This document shows positions 37,152 through 45,832 of a stretch of DNA of 64,000 nt, piece by piece. A program made the position numbers and the translations under genes. The stretch is from a bacterium (GTDB lineage Bacteria; AUK180). The notes beneath the pieces were generated by a model. It made no database searches and was not told the DNA's origin. It saw only the letters and a list, made by a program, of their open reading frames with translations. The stretch is from assembly GCA_023144005.1 (NCBI GenBank), contig JAGLGN010000027.1, positions 15,703 to 79,702 on the forward strand, read 5' to 3'. Each line of letters starts with the position of its first letter. Within the stretch, counting starts at the first letter, position 1.

Positions 37152-37969
37152 TTAAAGATTATTGTGACTCCCATAAAGAATTTGGGCTGGAAACCGGCAT
37201 CCTGGAACCAATGCTCCAATTTCTGGCCTCCCAGTGAAACCGTCATTAAAAAAGGTCCCGGATCAAAGGAAGCGTTCACTGCCATATTAAAATCTCTACC
37301 GTCCTGTTCAGCGGAAGCGGTTATTATTGTACCCTTAAGATCCAATGTGTACGCTATCCCGCCGAAAAGTGAAATAACATTATGAATACTCACCCTCTGC
37401 GACCAGGTGGCAAAACCCACAAAACGGCCTGCGCCGAGGCCCGCATTGAGAAGGAGCGGCCCGAAATGTTTTGATGCCGCGAGATAAAAGGAATTGGCAT
37501 TATACAATTTATCATTGGTGATATAACCGTCAGCGTCAAGTTCCTGATATGTCAGATGATCGTATTCCACAGCGTCTCCCTCGGTAGAAATATATTTCTG
37601 CCAGGAGATATTCTGCATGCCTGTAAACAGGGCGGGCTGATACTTACCCTCCTCTTCAAGGATGTGGAAATCGAGATTAGCTGCCGACGCAAATGGCTTG
37701 AAATTATTCACAAATATCGAGACCTGGAGGAAAGGGACCGGGGAAAAAGAGAACCTGAAATTGGAGTTGAAATAGATATCATGCTCTGGTATTTCATTTA
37801 GAGGCGAGTTTGTCGAACCGAGAGTGAAATCCCAGTTGACCATCATTTCTCTATCCACGAAACTTTCACCACCGGGGATATCTACGAAAATCGGGCGGCC
37901 GGTAAAACCACCGGCAAGCACGGACACGGAAGCCAAAATTGCAAGAAACAGTATCGAAATTCTTCTCAT
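37148..37969 (-). CDS. Predicted outer-membrane beta-barrel protein
   Basis: 273 residues: signal peptide (MRRISILFLAILASVSVLAG) and alternating beta strands to a C-terminal VTIIFK, fitting a small outer-membrane barrel. The family is not recognised. It is co-transcribed with the ABC exporter pair (4-base overlap), which could mean a shared envelope export role. The ATG at 37969 lies about seven bases after AAAGGTG and is preferred over a TTG at 37984. Confidence 0.6.
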   Translation of the reverse strand: MRRISILFLAILASVSVLAGGFTGRPIFVDIPGGESFVDREMMVNWDFTLGSTNSPLNEIPEHDIYFNSNFRFSFSPVPFLQVSIFVNNFKPFASAANLDFHILEEEGKYQPALFTGMQNISWQKYISTEGDAVEYDHLTYQELDADGYITNDKLYNANSFYLAASKHFGPLLLNAGLGAGRFVGFATWSQRVSIHNVISLFGGIAYTLDLKGTIITASAEQDGRDFNMAVNASFDPGPFLMTVSLGGQKLEHWFQDAGFQPKFFMGVTIIFK

Positions 37970-37986
37970 AATAGCACCTTTCAATA

Positions 37987-38015
37987 ATTGTATAATATTT
38001 TCACTCTATATGCAA
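37987..38015 (-). promoter_or_regulatory. Predicted promoter of the barrel/ABC exporter operon
   Basis: Minus-strand TTGCAT (38010-38015), 17 bp spacer, TACAAT (37987-37992). Confidence 0.5.
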
Positions 38016-38079
38016 CTGATAAGGGGACAAGTTACCCAGTGGAACAGGGAAATGGGTTAGAAGTACGACGTGAAAACAA

Positions 38080-38193
38080 AAACAATATCCATGCCCGTAA
38101 CCGGAAAACCGTTTGAGATAGGAATCTTTTTGTGTTCTATCTCTTAATTGTCAACTATCTCTTTTGTTCCCTTCCCCATTATTCATTTCTTTG
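38080..38193. repeat. Intergenic word-repeat tract
   Basis: Contains CCCGTAACCGGAAAA (about 38094-38108), shared with 10089 and 10300, then TCTTAATTGTCAACTATC and CCTTCCCCATTATTCATTTC, variants of words seen at 2825-2915 and 45725-45775. No gene is seen. Confidence 0.5.
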
Positions 38194-38484
38194 TCAGCAG
38201 CATTTACCTTTAACTTTTTTTCTGCCTAAAATACCACCGCTGAGGAAAAGGCCGGCACCAAGGACAAAGCCGAAATTGTACCAATTCCCATTATTGTGGA
38301 TCTCATAAAATCTAACTTCACGGGTAAATAGAGAAATTATGAATGTGATCGGCGAGATCAATCCATGCCATATCCCCTTCCAGAACCCTGCTTTCTCTCC
38401 GGGTAATTTTTCCACAAAATTCGGACCCGGGGCACAGCCGGCAAAAAGTACTGTGAGCAAAAGTAGCGCTAATAATATTTTCAT
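38194..38484 (-). CDS. Small lipoprotein with two membrane-like segments
   Basis: 96 residues: lipoprotein signal (LLLLTVLFAGC), a GFWKGIWHGLISPITFI segment and a C-terminal glycine-rich helix (FGFVLGAGLFLSGGILG) with a basic, double-Cys tail. No function is known to me; short lipoproteins with this W-x-G-x-x-H-G-x-I pattern occur in many genomes. It starts one base after the stop of the S9 peptidase gene, with SD AGGAG, so the two are co-transcribed. Confidence 0.65.
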   Translation of the reverse strand: MKILLALLLLTVLFAGCAPGPNFVEKLPGEKAGFWKGIWHGLISPITFIISLFTREVRFYEIHNNGNWYNFGFVLGAGLFLSGGILGRKKVKGKCC

Positions 38485-38485
38485 C

Positions 38486-40924
38486 TTACTCTCCTGCGTT
38501 CTTAACATATTTTTCAAACCATTGATCGGTTTCCCAGAGGACATGCATCACCGATTCTTTAGCCTTATACGAGTGATCTTCAAATGGAAGCATTACCAAT
38601 TTCACCGTTACCCCATGAGCTTTAAGCGCATCGTAGAATCTCTCGCTCTGTATCGGATATGTTCCGGGATTGGAATCGTTCGCTCCGTGAATCAATAAGA
38701 CCGGCTCCTTTATCTTATCAGTATTCATAAAGGGAGACATCTCTATATAGGTTTCCTGCGCCTCCCAGAAAGTGCGGCGCTCCGATTGAAAGCCGTAGGG
38801 CGTAAGGGTCCTGTTATACGCTCCTGTCCGGCATACCGCAGTCGAGAAAAGGTCGGTGTGCGCTACAAGATTGGCGGCAGTAAAGGCGCCGTAGGAATGA
38901 CCGCCGATGGCAATTCTTTTACCGTCTGTAATACCCAATTGCTTTAACTTATCGATCGCGGCTTCTGCACTCATTATCAATTGTTCTAAATAAGTATCAT
39001 TGGGTTCATTATCCCCTTCACCGATGATAGGCATGGTAGGGCCGTCAAATACTGCATATCCTCTTGTAACCCAAATCGCTTGCGACCACCATTCCAAATT
39101 GGTGAATCTATGTGAAGAACCCTTTCTCTGGCTGGCGGTTCGCGCACTTTTGAATTCCTTGGGATACACCCACATTATTACAGGCAACGGACCGTCTTCT
39201 TTCTTATAATCAGGAGGCAGGAACAATTTTGCCGAGAGTTGAACTCCATCCTTTCTCTTATAGGCAACAAATTTTCCCTTCAGATCCTTCATATGAGGAT
39301 AAGGATGAGGAAAATCTGTTATCTTACTTTCTTTATCACCGCCAAGTTCCTTGATCAGGTAATTGGGGAATTGTTCACCACTCTCTCTTCTGGTGACAAT
39401 TTGTCCTGCACTTGGATAGTTCATCTTCACCACATACTCATAAACATCAGCACCCGATTCAAACAACCTTTCCGTTTCCAGGGAAGAAATATTTAATTTA
39501 TCGAGAAAAGGGTGCGCTCCATCGGGCGAAGCTCCTTTGCCCTTTAGATACAGGCCGTCACCCTCAGGGGAAAACCGCAATACAAAGTGGCCGGAATCAG
39601 TTTCGGTCGTGAGAAATGCCCCCGGATCCTTATATACATCCTCCGAGTTCAGTGAAAACACCTCTTTCATTTTTCCCGGGGAAGAAGGATCAATAAAAAA
39701 GATCCTTTTTATTCTTTTCGGATGCCATCTCTCATGGACAACGGCAAGGTCGTCTCGGCCCCATTCAATGCTCTTGAATCTGTATTCTGTTGTAAATATC
39801 TCCTTTCCCTCTCCTGTGAACGGTGCGGAAAGCAGGTAGCCCTTATCGCGAAACGGCACATCTTTTCTTGGATCGCCTTCATCTTGGGCGACCGCGTAAA
39901 ACAATGTACTCGGCACATCCGAACGCCAGTGCAATTTACGCATGCCCGGCTCGGCGGTTTCCCACATTGTGGGGATATTCTCCATTAAAGGAAGGTCCGC
40001 AAGCTCTACAAGCTCCTCTCCGTTGATGGCCCAAACCTCCACTCTCCGAGGGAAGCGATATGCGGGAACAGTATAAGAAAAGGGTTCGTGCGTAGATTCG
40101 ATAAGGAGATACTTGCCATCTGGAGAAATATCAAGATAAATTATCATTCTGGGATCGCCTATCTTCACATTCTTGCCGCCGAGATCAGCTTTAACAAGCT
40201 GAACCGTTGCATAAGCCTTAAATAACTTCACATCTGTTTCATTCTTCAGAAGATCCTTGTAGGTTATCTGTGCCGCTCCTTCACCGGTGCTTTCCTTCAC
40301 CATAGGAGAAATGGGTTCACAAACACCTTTTAGCAGCTCGGGAATGCTCTGTTTATAGAAGATCGAAAGCGAATCCGATGACCATCCGAATGAGTCGCCC
40401 CAATACACCGCATTGACATTATTACCCACGAATCTTGCCGCGCCGGTCTTTGAGTCCGCCACCCAGAGCTGTATCTCTTTCTCCTCGTAAACCAAAAACG
40501 CGATCCACTTTGAGTCAGGAGACCATTTAAAGGTCCTGCATCGGGCATTTTCCGCTAATCCGCTTATTGGGATCGTATTTCCGGATACAACATCCATCAG
40601 ACGAAGTCCGTCAAATGTCCAGGGCTTACTCGGGCCGTAATTATCCGGATCCAGCCGTATGCCCGCCAAGCCCAGTTCTTCTACATCAAGGGACCTTATA
40701 GTGGGATATTCCGGACGGTCGATCAGTAGGATCTTTTCGCCCTTTTTATCAAAGATCAGATACGGGCTTTTTACGGAATTGATCAATTGCGAGATCTCTG
40801 GAGGCGGTTCCTTATAACCCTCGATCTTTCTCTCACCGCGCAAGATCACATTGTCAAGCGGACGGGTACAGCCCAAAATGGCAATAAGCAGAACAAGGGC
40901 AATTAACGGTGCATATTTTCTCAT
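38486..40924 (-). CDS. Exported S9 family peptidase (glutamyl endopeptidase-like)
   Basis: About 812 residues: lipoprotein-type signal (IAILGC), an N-terminal beta-propeller region (about 50-560) and an alpha/beta-hydrolase domain. The catalytic triad is visible as GGHSYGAF (Ser about 676), HGANDSNPG (Asp about 748) and FEDHSY (His about 783). The context AYNRTLTPYGFQ after the serine matches the S9D glutamyl-endopeptidase group. It likely degrades peptides in the periplasm. The ATG at 40924 (SD CGGAG) is chosen over 40954, which would lie inside the adjacent MITE; the MITE ends four bases upstream of the SD. Confidence 0.88.
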   Translation of the reverse strand: MRKYAPLIALVLLIAILGCTRPLDNVILRGERKIEGYKEPPPEISQLINSVKSPYLIFDKKGEKILLIDRPEYPTIRSLDVEELGLAGIRLDPDNYGPSKPWTFDGLRLMDVVSGNTIPISGLAENARCRTFKWSPDSKWIAFLVYEEKEIQLWVADSKTGAARFVGNNVNAVYWGDSFGWSSDSLSIFYKQSIPELLKGVCEPISPMVKESTGEGAAQITYKDLLKNETDVKLFKAYATVQLVKADLGGKNVKIGDPRMIIYLDISPDGKYLLIESTHEPFSYTVPAYRFPRRVEVWAINGEELVELADLPLMENIPTMWETAEPGMRKLHWRSDVPSTLFYAVAQDEGDPRKDVPFRDKGYLLSAPFTGEGKEIFTTEYRFKSIEWGRDDLAVVHERWHPKRIKRIFFIDPSSPGKMKEVFSLNSEDVYKDPGAFLTTETDSGHFVLRFSPEGDGLYLKGKGASPDGAHPFLDKLNISSLETERLFESGADVYEYVVKMNYPSAGQIVTRRESGEQFPNYLIKELGGDKESKITDFPHPYPHMKDLKGKFVAYKRKDGVQLSAKLFLPPDYKKEDGPLPVIMWVYPKEFKSARTASQRKGSSHRFTNLEWWSQAIWVTRGYAVFDGPTMPIIGEGDNEPNDTYLEQLIMSAEAAIDKLKQLGITDGKRIAIGGHSYGAFTAANLVAHTDLFSTAVCRTGAYNRTLTPYGFQSERRTFWEAQETYIEMSPFMNTDKIKEPVLLIHGANDSNPGTYPIQSERFYDALKAHGVTVKLVMLPFEDHSYKAKESVMHVLWETDQWFEKYVKNAGE

Positions 40925-40938
40925 ATTAATTATCTCCG

Positions 40939-41213
40939 TAGTGTGCTGTTTCATAAATACGATGACAATGGAATGCTTAGATTTGAGTCAATTCCAACGA
41001 ACAATGAGTGCGGCGTACCCTTAGTGGTCCGTAAGCGAAGAGAGAGGAAAAAATCGACCAAAGATGACATTCCCTCCGGGCTGAATCTCTTTTGCCGTCT
41101 TCTACGTTGCTCGTTGCTTACATACCGCCGTGGGTATGCAGCGTTCCTCGCTCCTTGAATACGAAACAAAATAGCATCAGCCATTGTTACCGTCTTTATG
41201 AAACTGTACACTA
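40939..41213 (+). mobile_element. MITE copy B (271 bp plus TA flanks)
   Basis: TA at 40939-40940 and 41212-41213 flank an element with clear terminal inverted repeats: left GTGTGCTGTTTCATAAAT, right (reverse complement) GTGTACAGTTTCATAAAG, with similarity continuing through ACAATGG (about 31 bp in all). The interior matches copy A. It lies between the epimerase and S9 peptidase genes and encodes the last ten codons and stop of the epimerase. Confidence 0.85.
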
Positions 41214-42184
41214 GTATTATATTTTTTGATGATCTCTTTCTCTTTCGCGGCATCTAATCCCGCTGAATATTTCTTCCCCATTGTTGAAGTAATCGCCCAT
41301 TCCAATGTATCACGCACGGTTGTTTCCAGCTCTGTGAATGCCAAACCGGCATCCAATGCTTTCTTGATACTTACGGTGTCGTTAAAACCGGGGATCCACA
41401 ACGGCATTTCCACATACGGACCCAACTCTGCGTCTAAAAGGAATTTATCGGGGATCCAGGTGCCTGAATACTCAGCGGATATCGCATTTGCCGACTGTTC
41501 AATAAAATCCGACATTGAAAGAGCTGCCGCCGGGCCGGTGGCATTGAAGGTTCCGGTGAGCCCTTTCTCAGCAGAAGATACTGTCCATGCGGCTAGGTCT
41601 CTGACATCAATGAATTGTATCTGCCTTGCGGGGTCGCCGGGAAGGAGCACATCACCACCCTTATTCAATCTCATGGGCCAATAGGTGAAACGGTTTGATG
41701 GGTCATCCGGACCTACTATCAATCCGGGACGGATATTAAGGAAGTTTTTAGGAAAACACCGCTGAACCTCTTTTTCACAAAGAACTTTCAAGCCGCCATA
41801 GGTTTCTCCGGTGATCTTCTCGGTTTTTGTATCAGGTAATGAGATCAGCTCAGATGCTTCATCTACCGCATCCGCGGAAAGGTCGGGATATACGGATACA
41901 GAAGAAATATATACATAAAGTGATGCGCTGTCTATTGCATCCGCTACTTCCTTGATCTGACGCGGGAAGTAACCCGAAGGATCAATAACAATATCCCATG
42001 AGCTTCCGCGTATCGAATCATAATCGCCCTTTATACGGTCACCTTTGTAATGGATTTGGTCTTGAAACAGTTCGGGATTGGAAATTCCCCGATTGAAAAA
42101 TGATACCTCATGTCCCCTTTCAAGAGCGATCTGTGCTATATGTTTTCCTAAAAATACTGTCCCGCCCAATATCAAAATATTCAT
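41177..42184 (-). CDS. NAD-dependent epimerase/dehydratase-like SDR with MITE-derived C-terminus
   Basis: 335 residues. The N-terminal ILGGTVFLGKHIA is the Rossmann nucleotide-binding motif, followed by the extended SDR pattern (YVYISSVSVYPD, SxxxTxxxYGGLK with the Tyr and Lys). It is similar to NAD-dependent sugar-nucleotide epimerases and RNA-binding CSP41-like proteins; the substrate is unknown. The last ten residues (VQFHKDGNNG) and the TGA stop lie within MITE copy B, so the original 3' end has been replaced. A second MITE (copy C) ends three bases upstream of the SD (AAGGAG). Confidence 0.82.
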   Translation of the reverse strand: MNILILGGTVFLGKHIAQIALERGHEVSFFNRGISNPELFQDQIHYKGDRIKGDYDSIRGSSWDIVIDPSGYFPRQIKEVADAIDSASLYVYISSVSVYPDLSADAVDEASELISLPDTKTEKITGETYGGLKVLCEKEVQRCFPKNFLNIRPGLIVGPDDPSNRFTYWPMRLNKGGDVLLPGDPARQIQFIDVRDLAAWTVSSAEKGLTGTFNATGPAAALSMSDFIEQSANAISAEYSGTWIPDKFLLDAELGPYVEMPLWIPGFNDTVSIKKALDAGLAFTELETTVRDTLEWAITSTMGKKYSAGLDAAKEKEIIKKYNTSVQFHKDGNNG

Positions 42185-42199
42185 TCACTTCTCCTTAAA

Positions 42200-42452
42200 G
42201 TGCACTATTTCGTAAATACGGTAACAATGGCTGAGGCGATTTTGTTCAGCATGGGAGACCCAGCGAGCGCAGCATACCCACGCGGTATGTAAAGACAGAA
42301 AAAGAGCCTCAGCCCGAAGGGAATATCATCTTTGGTCAATTTCTTCCTCTCGCTTCGCTGACGGACCACAAAGGGTACGATGCGCTTATTGTTCGTTGGA
42401 ATTGGCTCAAATCCAAACATTCCATTGTCACAGTATTTACGAAATAGTACAC
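42200..42452 (-). mobile_element. MITE copy C (253 bp, inverted)
   Basis: The best-preserved terminal repeats in the window: GTGCACTATTTCGTAAATAC at the left and, on the opposite strand, GTGTACTATTTCGTAAATAC at the right; about 28 of 31 bases match, ending in ACAATGG. It is flanked by AA on both sides rather than TA. The interior matches copy A in reverse orientation. It lies just upstream of the epimerase gene. Confidence 0.85.
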
Positions 42453-42454
42453 AA

Positions 42455-42545
42455 GTGTCCTATTCCATAAATGTATGCTGACACAGAATAATACGAAAAA
42501 AAGGGAAAAGTATTCCATTGTCATCGTGTCTATGAATCAGAACAC
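42455..42545. mobile_element. Short MITE derivative D (91 bp)
   Basis: Directly abuts copy C after AA. It consists almost only of the two ends: GTGTCCTATTCCATAAATG at the left and the reverse complement of GTGTTCTGATTCATAGACAC at the right, with the CCATTGTCA end motif. The interior is deleted. Confidence 0.65.
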
Positions 42546-42581
42546 CAATATATTTTATCATAAGTGATTCAAAAATAAAAG

Positions 42582-42610
42582 TGGACTTTTTCAACGTTTT
42601 GGTATACAAT
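42582..42610 (+). promoter_or_regulatory. Predicted leaderless promoter of the S1/P1 nuclease gene
   Basis: TGGACT (42582-42587), 17 bp spacer, TACAAT (42605-42610), then seven bases to the ATG at 42618, with no SD between. Confidence 0.45.
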
Positions 42611-42617
42611 AATCTCT

Positions 42618-43616
42618 ATGAATAAGAAGATAACGGCTCTACTGCTTGTCACATTACTCTTCTCCACCAATCTCTTTTCCTGGGGACACCGCGTTCATAA
42701 TGAAGCGACATGGAATGTGTGCAGGACCTTACTCCCCCATTTCGGCAGTAATTTTGAGAACTACATGAAGTATATCTCCGATAACGGTTCCCTGCCGGAT
42801 AAGTGGAAGTTCTACGATAGCAATGAGTCCCCTAACCATTATTGTGATTATGATTTTTACGCAGAGAAGGATCTGATCGATCTCAATAATCCCTTTGAAA
42901 AGGTGTTTCGCTATTATGGATCTGATTTTATGAAAAAGAACGGGACGGTGATCTGGGCGATCGAGGAATATTATAAACTGCTCGTTGATGCCTTTGAAAA
43001 TCAGGATTTCTCCTCAGCTTTGGTTTATATGTCGGCATTGAGCCACTATATTCAAGATATACATCAGCCATTTCACACGACAAAGAATTATGACGGCCAG
43101 CTCACCGGAAATAAAGGCATACACGCACGATATGAAATCGATATGATAGACCTCTTCTGGGTACCTGAGGATATCAAGGATATTTCGTTGGATCAGCTAC
43201 CTCAACCTGCCGAAATTAAGAAATTCGTTATTAATATTATAGAAGAGTCGCTGACATTCGTTCCCGAAATACTGAGCTCCGACCGCGCGGCCAGAGAAGA
43301 TAGCGATGGCAGCTACGACCACGCTTACTTCGAAGCTTTGTGGGAAGACACCGGCGGGATGACCACGCAAAGGATCTCCAGATCACAGATAAAGACCTCA
43401 GCTCTACTGCTCTCCGCGTGGAAAGCTGCTGGTTCACCTGCATTTCCCCAAAAAGTACTTCTCTTGGAAGGGCGTATGCAGGGATTGGAAAAACCACAGT
43501 TTTTCAAAGAAGGTAGGGTAAAACGGGGCGAAATATCAGAAAAGAAGATCGTATTTTCAGGCGCTCTTGCCGCTGTGATCTTTATCGGCATCATTGCTGC
43601 GCTCAAGGGGCTTTGA
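42618..43616 (+). CDS. S1/P1-type zinc nuclease with C-terminal membrane anchor
   Basis: 332 residues. A signal peptide (MNKKITALLLVTLLFSTNLFS) exposes an N-terminal Trp in WGHRVH, as in S1/P1 nucleases and phospholipase C, where this Trp and several His/Asp ligate three zinc ions. NHYCDYDFY and LSHYIQDIHQPFHTT carry further ligands. A C-terminal hydrophobic helix (VFSGALAAVIFIGIIAAL) probably anchors it in a membrane. Likely a periplasmic nuclease; lipase activity cannot be excluded. Confidence 0.82.
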   Translation: MNKKITALLLVTLLFSTNLFSWGHRVHNEATWNVCRTLLPHFGSNFENYMKYISDNGSLPDKWKFYDSNESPNHYCDYDFYAEKDLIDLNNPFEKVFRYYGSDFMKKNGTVIWAIEEYYKLLVDAFENQDFSSALVYMSALSHYIQDIHQPFHTTKNYDGQLTGNKGIHARYEIDMIDLFWVPEDIKDISLDQLPQPAEIKKFVINIIEESLTFVPEILSSDRAAREDSDGSYDHAYFEALWEDTGGMTTQRISRSQIKTSALLLSAWKAAGSPAFPQKVLLLEGRMQGLEKPQFFKEGRVKRGEISEKKIVFSGALAAVIFIGIIAALKGL

Positions 43617-43680
43617 TAATAGTAACAGAGTGTTTAAAGGTTCAAAAGTTCAAGTTTGGTAAAAGCAGTGATCAATTTTG

Positions 43681-43709
43681 TTGAATTAAGTCATTTTTTC
43701 CTGTAAAAT
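43681..43709 (+). promoter_or_regulatory. Predicted rubrerythrin promoter
   Basis: TTGAAT (43681-43686), 17 bp spacer, TAAAAT (43704-43709); an SD (CGGAGG) and the ATG at 43728 follow. Confidence 0.6.
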
Positions 43710-43727
43710 GTCATATCGGAGGTATTT

Positions 43728-44303
43728 ATGAAATCGATAAAAGGAACCGAAACAGAAAAAAACCTACTGAAATCATTTGCGGGTGAATCCCAAGCAAGAA
43801 ACAGATATACCTTCTTTGCGTCCGCGGCAAAGAAAGAGGGCTATGTCCAGATCCAGAAGGTCTTTCTGGAAACAGCAGAGAATGAGAAGGAGCATGCGAA
43901 GGTCTTCTTCAAATTCTTAGAAGGCGGAGACCTGGAGATACAGGCCACATATCCTGCCGGCAGGATCGGCACCACAGAAGAGAATCTTGAAGGCGCAGCG
44001 AATGGTGAACATGAGGAATGGGAAATTATTTACAAGGAATTCGAAGATACAGCCAGACGCGAGGGATTTCCTGAGATAGCTTTTAAATTCAAAGAGATCG
44101 CCGAGGTCGAAGAAGAGCATGAAAAGAGATATCGCTCATTGGTAAAAAATATCAGAGAAGGCACCGTATTCAGAAAAAAAGATAAGGTCAAATGGCATTG
44201 CCTCAATTGCGGCTATGTTCATTTCGGCAATGAAGCACCAGAGATGTGCCCGGCCTGTGATCATCCTCAGGCGCATTACGAAGTACTTCCGGAAAATTAC
44301 TAA
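43728..44303 (+). CDS. rbr: Rubrerythrin
   Basis: 191 residues, full family length. The N-terminal four-helix bundle has the di-iron ligand glutamates (ESQARNRY, ENEKEHAK, EHEEWE, EVEEEHEKRY). The C-terminal rubredoxin domain binds one Fe through CLNCG and CPACDHP. Rubrerythrin reduces hydrogen peroxide in anaerobes. It has its own promoter and SD, and a 7 bp hairpin follows the stop. Confidence 0.95.
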   Translation: MKSIKGTETEKNLLKSFAGESQARNRYTFFASAAKKEGYVQIQKVFLETAENEKEHAKVFFKFLEGGDLEIQATYPAGRIGTTEENLEGAANGEHEEWEIIYKEFEDTARREGFPEIAFKFKEIAEVEEEHEKRYRSLVKNIREGTVFRKKDKVKWHCLNCGYVHFGNEAPEMCPACDHPQAHYEVLPENY

Positions 44304-44315
44304 ATCCAACGAGGG

Positions 44316-44333
44316 AGAGGCCTGACGGCCTCT
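44316..44333 (+). terminator. Hairpin after rubrerythrin
   Basis: Perfect 7 bp stem AGAGGCC-TGAC-GGCCTCT 13 bases after the stop codon. The following bases are only mildly T-rich, so termination is probable rather than certain. Confidence 0.5.
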
Positions 44334-44671
44334 GCCTTAATAAACCTTTTCAAAATCGATTAAAATAAATAGTAAATAATTATTATGAAAACGAATCCTT
44401 CTTTGTCATTCTTACGGAAGCGGGAATGACAAGAGACAGGTCCAGCTCTTTCATTACAAATATACTGCCATTCTTTATTGTATTTTCCCACTTCACACTT
44501 TCTTTTGCACTTGTCTCTGGGACACTGGGTCCACTGGGTAACTGCGTAGCTAGTCCCTTGTGCTCTGCGAAGCTTAACTTTTGAACAATCATGCACATCG
44601 TTCTCCACAGTGGAACGATGGCAAGTAAGGGCGAACACAGAGGTTCGCCCTTACGATTATCGGTCAGATAT
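44334..44671. repeat. Intergenic region with two hairpins and word repeats
   Basis: Holds a GCGGGAATGACAAG word (about 44416, also near 59038), CTTGTGCTCTGCGAAGC (about 44557), a hairpin CATCGTTC...GAACGATG (44597-44621) and a perfect 11 bp stem TAAGGGCGAAC / GTTCGCCCTTA (44626-44653). The latter recurs at 59123-59149. Overlapping ORFs here have no coding support. Confidence 0.6.
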
Positions 44672-45526
44672 TTACATATCGAAATTGAGCGAAATGCCGA
44701 AGAAGAATTCAATACCGGTCATATCGATCTTAGCTTCTTCAAGGTTTGTAATGGTAGTATCCGCATCATACAGATCCTTTTCCTCAGGTGTCAGATTATC
44801 CCAGTGATGCTCATCAGCGAAGTCATACGAATACAGTGTTGTGCCGTCCAGATCGCCCTCGCCGGCATATCCTGATATAGCACCCATTCTTCCGATCACG
44901 CCAAGATAAACAGAGAACATATCGTTTATGGCATATTCGCCCTTTACATTCAGTACGCCCGCGATGCCCGAACCATTGAATATTTCCGGCTCGTCAAGAG
45001 TCTGATCAGCTCCGGCAACTGTCATTTTTGTTTGCTCATTTGTAATTTTGCTCATGTAGTATTCAAAACCGGGGCCGACATAAAGATTCATCTTCTCACC
45101 CAAAGGCAATACATAGTAAAGGTTTAAACCGAATGGGAAAGCCCAGTTCTTCATATCCGTTTCCATATATATATCCGGCTGCGCTACGGGAGAATCCGAA
45201 ACATCCGCAGTAAATACCGATGTCACCGTACCGGGCATTCCGATCTTTAATCCGGCAACGAAGCTGGACATCTGGAGCGAAAGCTCAAGGTTTGCCGCTG
45301 GGATCATTTTGACCTCTTCTCCGGTCACATCTACGGTGTCATATGCCAAATCCATTAATGCAGTTGTCATAGTCTCCAAAGATTTGATCATGTCATTGAA
45401 ATCAGAATTGGACATAAGCGCTAATCCGCCATTCAAGTTAACCTTAAACTTCAGATTCTCGGCGGATGCCGGAAGGACCAGACCCAAGATGAGTACAACA
45501 ACAAACAATTTCAAAAAACCTTTCAT
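44672..45526 (-). CDS. Predicted outer-membrane beta-barrel protein
   Basis: About 284 residues: signal peptide (MKGFLKLFVVVLILGLVLPASAE) followed by alternating strands (FPFGLNLYYVLPLGEKMNLYVGPGFEYY) and a C-terminal FGISLNFDM, as in porin-like or OmpW-like barrels. No family is assigned. The frame extends to 45667, but the ATG at 45526 directly follows AAAGGAGGT and gives the signal peptide. Confidence 0.65.
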   Translation of the reverse strand: MKGFLKLFVVVLILGLVLPASAENLKFKVNLNGGLALMSNSDFNDMIKSLETMTTALMDLAYDTVDVTGEEVKMIPAANLELSLQMSSFVAGLKIGMPGTVTSVFTADVSDSPVAQPDIYMETDMKNWAFPFGLNLYYVLPLGEKMNLYVGPGFEYYMSKITNEQTKMTVAGADQTLDEPEIFNGSGIAGVLNVKGEYAINDMFSVYLGVIGRMGAISGYAGEGDLDGTTLYSYDFADEHHWDNLTPEEKDLYDADTTITNLEEAKIDMTGIEFFFGISLNFDM

Positions 45527-45832
45527 ACAACCTCCTTTAAGTAGGGTGAATCCCCACAGTATGAAATCATAACTATACTTAACTTTAATGTATTTTTCGG
45601 ATTTAGTCAAATTTTTCGGATATATTTTTGCAATAGTAAGGAACCTGACGCGGTGCATGTGTGACATAGAGAAGGTAGTTCAAAGGTTGAAAAGTTCAAG
45701 ATTGAAGTGAAATTCTCTTTGTATTTTATCTTATAATTGTCAATTATCCATTGTTTATTGTCCATTGTTAATTGATTTAGCGGTCCCCTTGTGCGGGGAG
45801 AGCACGGATGCCCTCCCCGATTATTTTGAAAA
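45527..45832. other. Intergenic region with word repeats
   Basis: Holds the upstream region of the barrel gene, then a TTCAAAGGTTGAAAAGTTCAAG tract (about 45675-45700) and TTGTCAATTATCCATTGTTT words (about 45730-45775), then the stem-loop at 45794-45819. No gene is seen. Confidence 0.5.
45794..45819 (-). terminator. GC-rich stem-loop after the large surface protein gene
   Basis: CGGGGAG ... CTCCCCG stem with inner GCA/TGC pairs, 13 bases past the stop codon on the minus strand. No U-tract follows, so it may be a 3' stabilising stem. Confidence 0.45.

Noticed and set aside
44360-44712. Overlapping ORFs of 92 and 109 codons
   Set aside because: They run through hairpins and word repeats shared with other gaps and have no coding signature.
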